From positions 1 to 23,975 of the forward strand of contig JAUXIQ010000003.1 in assembly GCA_030620925.1 (NCBI GenBank): a stretch of 23,975 nt of DNA, given 5' to 3'. The notes beneath the pieces were generated by a model. That model worked only from the letters and a program-made list of their open reading frames with translations, did no database searches and was not told the origin of the DNA. This DNA comes from Nitrospinota bacterium (lineage in GTDB: Bacteria; JAUXIQ01). The first letter of the stretch is position 1. The number at the start of each line of letters is the position of its first letter. Shown one piece after another: positions 23,130-23,975 of the stretch. A program made the position numbers and the translations under genes.

Positions 23130-23975
23130 ATGAGCCTATCCAGAGAGGAATTGGAGCGGATCGACCTGTACTTCCATCCCGAAAGCGTGGCGGTTGTGGG
23201 CGCATCGGCCAACCCGGTCAAGTTCGGCTACCAGGTGGTGAAGAACCTCATAAACTTGAACTTTCCGGGCGTAATTTACCCTATCAACCCCACCGCCCCC
23301 GAGGTGCAGGGGTTCAAGGCCTACCCGTCCGTCGTGGACGTGCCCGACGGCATCGACGTGGTGGTCATGGCCGTTCCTTCGCACGTGGTGCCCGGTGTGA
23401 TGCGGGATTGTGAGCGCAAGGGCGTTAAGAACGTGGTGATCGTCGCCTCCGGTTTCGACGAGGCGGGTCCCGAGGGGCAGGCATACCAGCGGGAGGTGCT
23501 GGAAACGGCCCGCAGGGGCGGCATCCGGATCGTGGGGCCCAACACCACGGGCATACTGAACCCTTCTTACGGGTTCACCAGCACTTTCGTCCCCCTGGAT
23601 GAGGTCAAGTCGGGGGAAATATCCTTCATCTCGCAGACGGGGATGTTCGCGGGGATGATGATGGAATGGATCGTATCCAGCCAGGAGTTCGGGTTTCGCA
23701 AGGTGGCGGGGTTGGGCAACAAGTGCGACGTCGCCGACCACGAGATACTCTTCTACCTGGGGCAGGATGAGGGCACCAGGGTCATTCTCATGCACATGGA
23801 AGGCACCAAGCAGGGGGCGAAATTTTTCGAGGCGCTGAGAAGCGTCACCAGGGTTAAACCCGTGGTGGTGCTCAAATCGGCGATGTCGAAAGCCGGGGCC
23901 AGGGCCGCATCTTCCCATTCGGCTTCTCTCGCCAGTGACGACAAGGTCTTCGGCGCCATGCTGGCGCAGAGCGGC
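23130..23975 (+). CDS. ADP-forming acyl-CoA synthetase, CoA-binding part (3' truncated)
   Basis: The window end cuts this gene after 282 codons, all open. The N-terminal CoA-binding Rossmann domain (about 10-130) shows FHPESVAVVGASANPVKFGY, VIYPINP and GIRIVGPNTTGILNP. Then comes the first succinyl-CoA-ligase-like domain with SFISQTGMFAG and a SHSASLASDD segment at about residues 263-272. In acetyl-CoA synthetases (ADP-forming) this region is SHTG and carries the phosphorylated His. Such enzymes convert acyl-CoA, ADP and Pi into acid, CoA and ATP. Whether the beta (ATP-grasp) part is fused or separate cannot be seen, and the acyl substrate is unknown. ATG 23130 has a strong AGGAGGGG at 23112-23119, about 10 nt upstream. 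Confidence 0.85.
   Translation, partial: MSLSREELERIDLYFHPESVAVVGASANPVKFGYQVVKNLINLNFPGVIYPINPTAPEVQGFKAYPSVVDVPDGIDVVVMAVPSHVVPGVMRDCERKGVKNVVIVASGFDEAGPEGQAYQREVLETARRGGIRIVGPNTTGILNPSYGFTSTFVPLDEVKSGEISFISQTGMFAGMMMEWIVSSQEFGFRKVAGLGNKCDVADHEILFYLGQDEGTRVILMHMEGTKQGAKFFEALRSVTRVKPVVVLKSAMSKAGARAASSHSASLASDDKVFGAMLAQSG

Noticed and set aside
1-23975. Mobile elements, CRISPR, toxin-antitoxin or phage defence genes
   Set aside because: No terminal repeats, transposase, integrase, spacer-repeat array or defence-gene motif was seen; gene order and style are uniform core envelope genes.

Overview
The window looks like the chromosome of a didermic (Gram-negative) bacterium of moderate GC. It carries outer-membrane and lipid A genes in an order resembling Deltaproteobacteria/Desulfobacterota (prfB, lysS, a Lol ABC exporter, bamA, ompH, lpxD, fabZ, lpxA, an oxidoreductase, lpxI, lpxB, waaA, lpxK). 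An affiliation with a related uncultured phylum is equally possible; no rRNA marker is present to decide. No tRNA, rRNA, CRISPR array, insertion sequence or prophage was recognised.

Layout. Positions 44-2959 hold two translation genes on the + strand: prfB, with its internal UGA and +1 recoding site intact, and lysS. From 3053 to 19288 there is an almost unbroken + strand envelope block. It starts with a LolC/E-type permease and LolD ATPase (lipoprotein release), then a clpC that overlaps lolD, then bamA and ompH/skp (outer-membrane protein assembly). Lipid A synthesis follows: lpxD, fabZ, lpxA, a Gfo/Idh/MocA oxidoreductase, lpxI, lpxB, a DUF374 acyltransferase (LpxJ-like), waaA and lpxK. 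Many of these genes touch or overlap (ATGA/GTGA junctions), so translational coupling is likely. On the - strand, converging on lpxK with only 13 bp between, are lptF-lptG (LPS export permeases). Upstream of them is a radical SAM gene with its own promoter. Diverging from that promoter is an ADP-forming acyl-CoA synthetase gene cut by the window end.

Together the genes cover most of lipid A-Kdo synthesis (LpxA, LpxD, LpxI, LpxB, LpxK, WaaA, LpxJ candidate), its export (LptFG), and assembly of outer-membrane proteins and lipoproteins. LpxC, MsbA and the other Lpt and Bam parts must lie elsewhere. FabZ belongs with this set because it works on hydroxyacyl-ACPs, the same pool that supplies LpxA and LpxD.

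Most of the window is recognisable core biology. The parts most worth a second look are the oxidoreductase beside lpxA (possible amide-linked lipid A chemistry), the clpC placement, a 7-bp inverted repeat enclosing a TATAAT upstream of lptF, a long hairpin leader before lpxA, an unusual lysS leader, and the orphan radical SAM enzyme. I found nothing that I can defend as an entirely new system.
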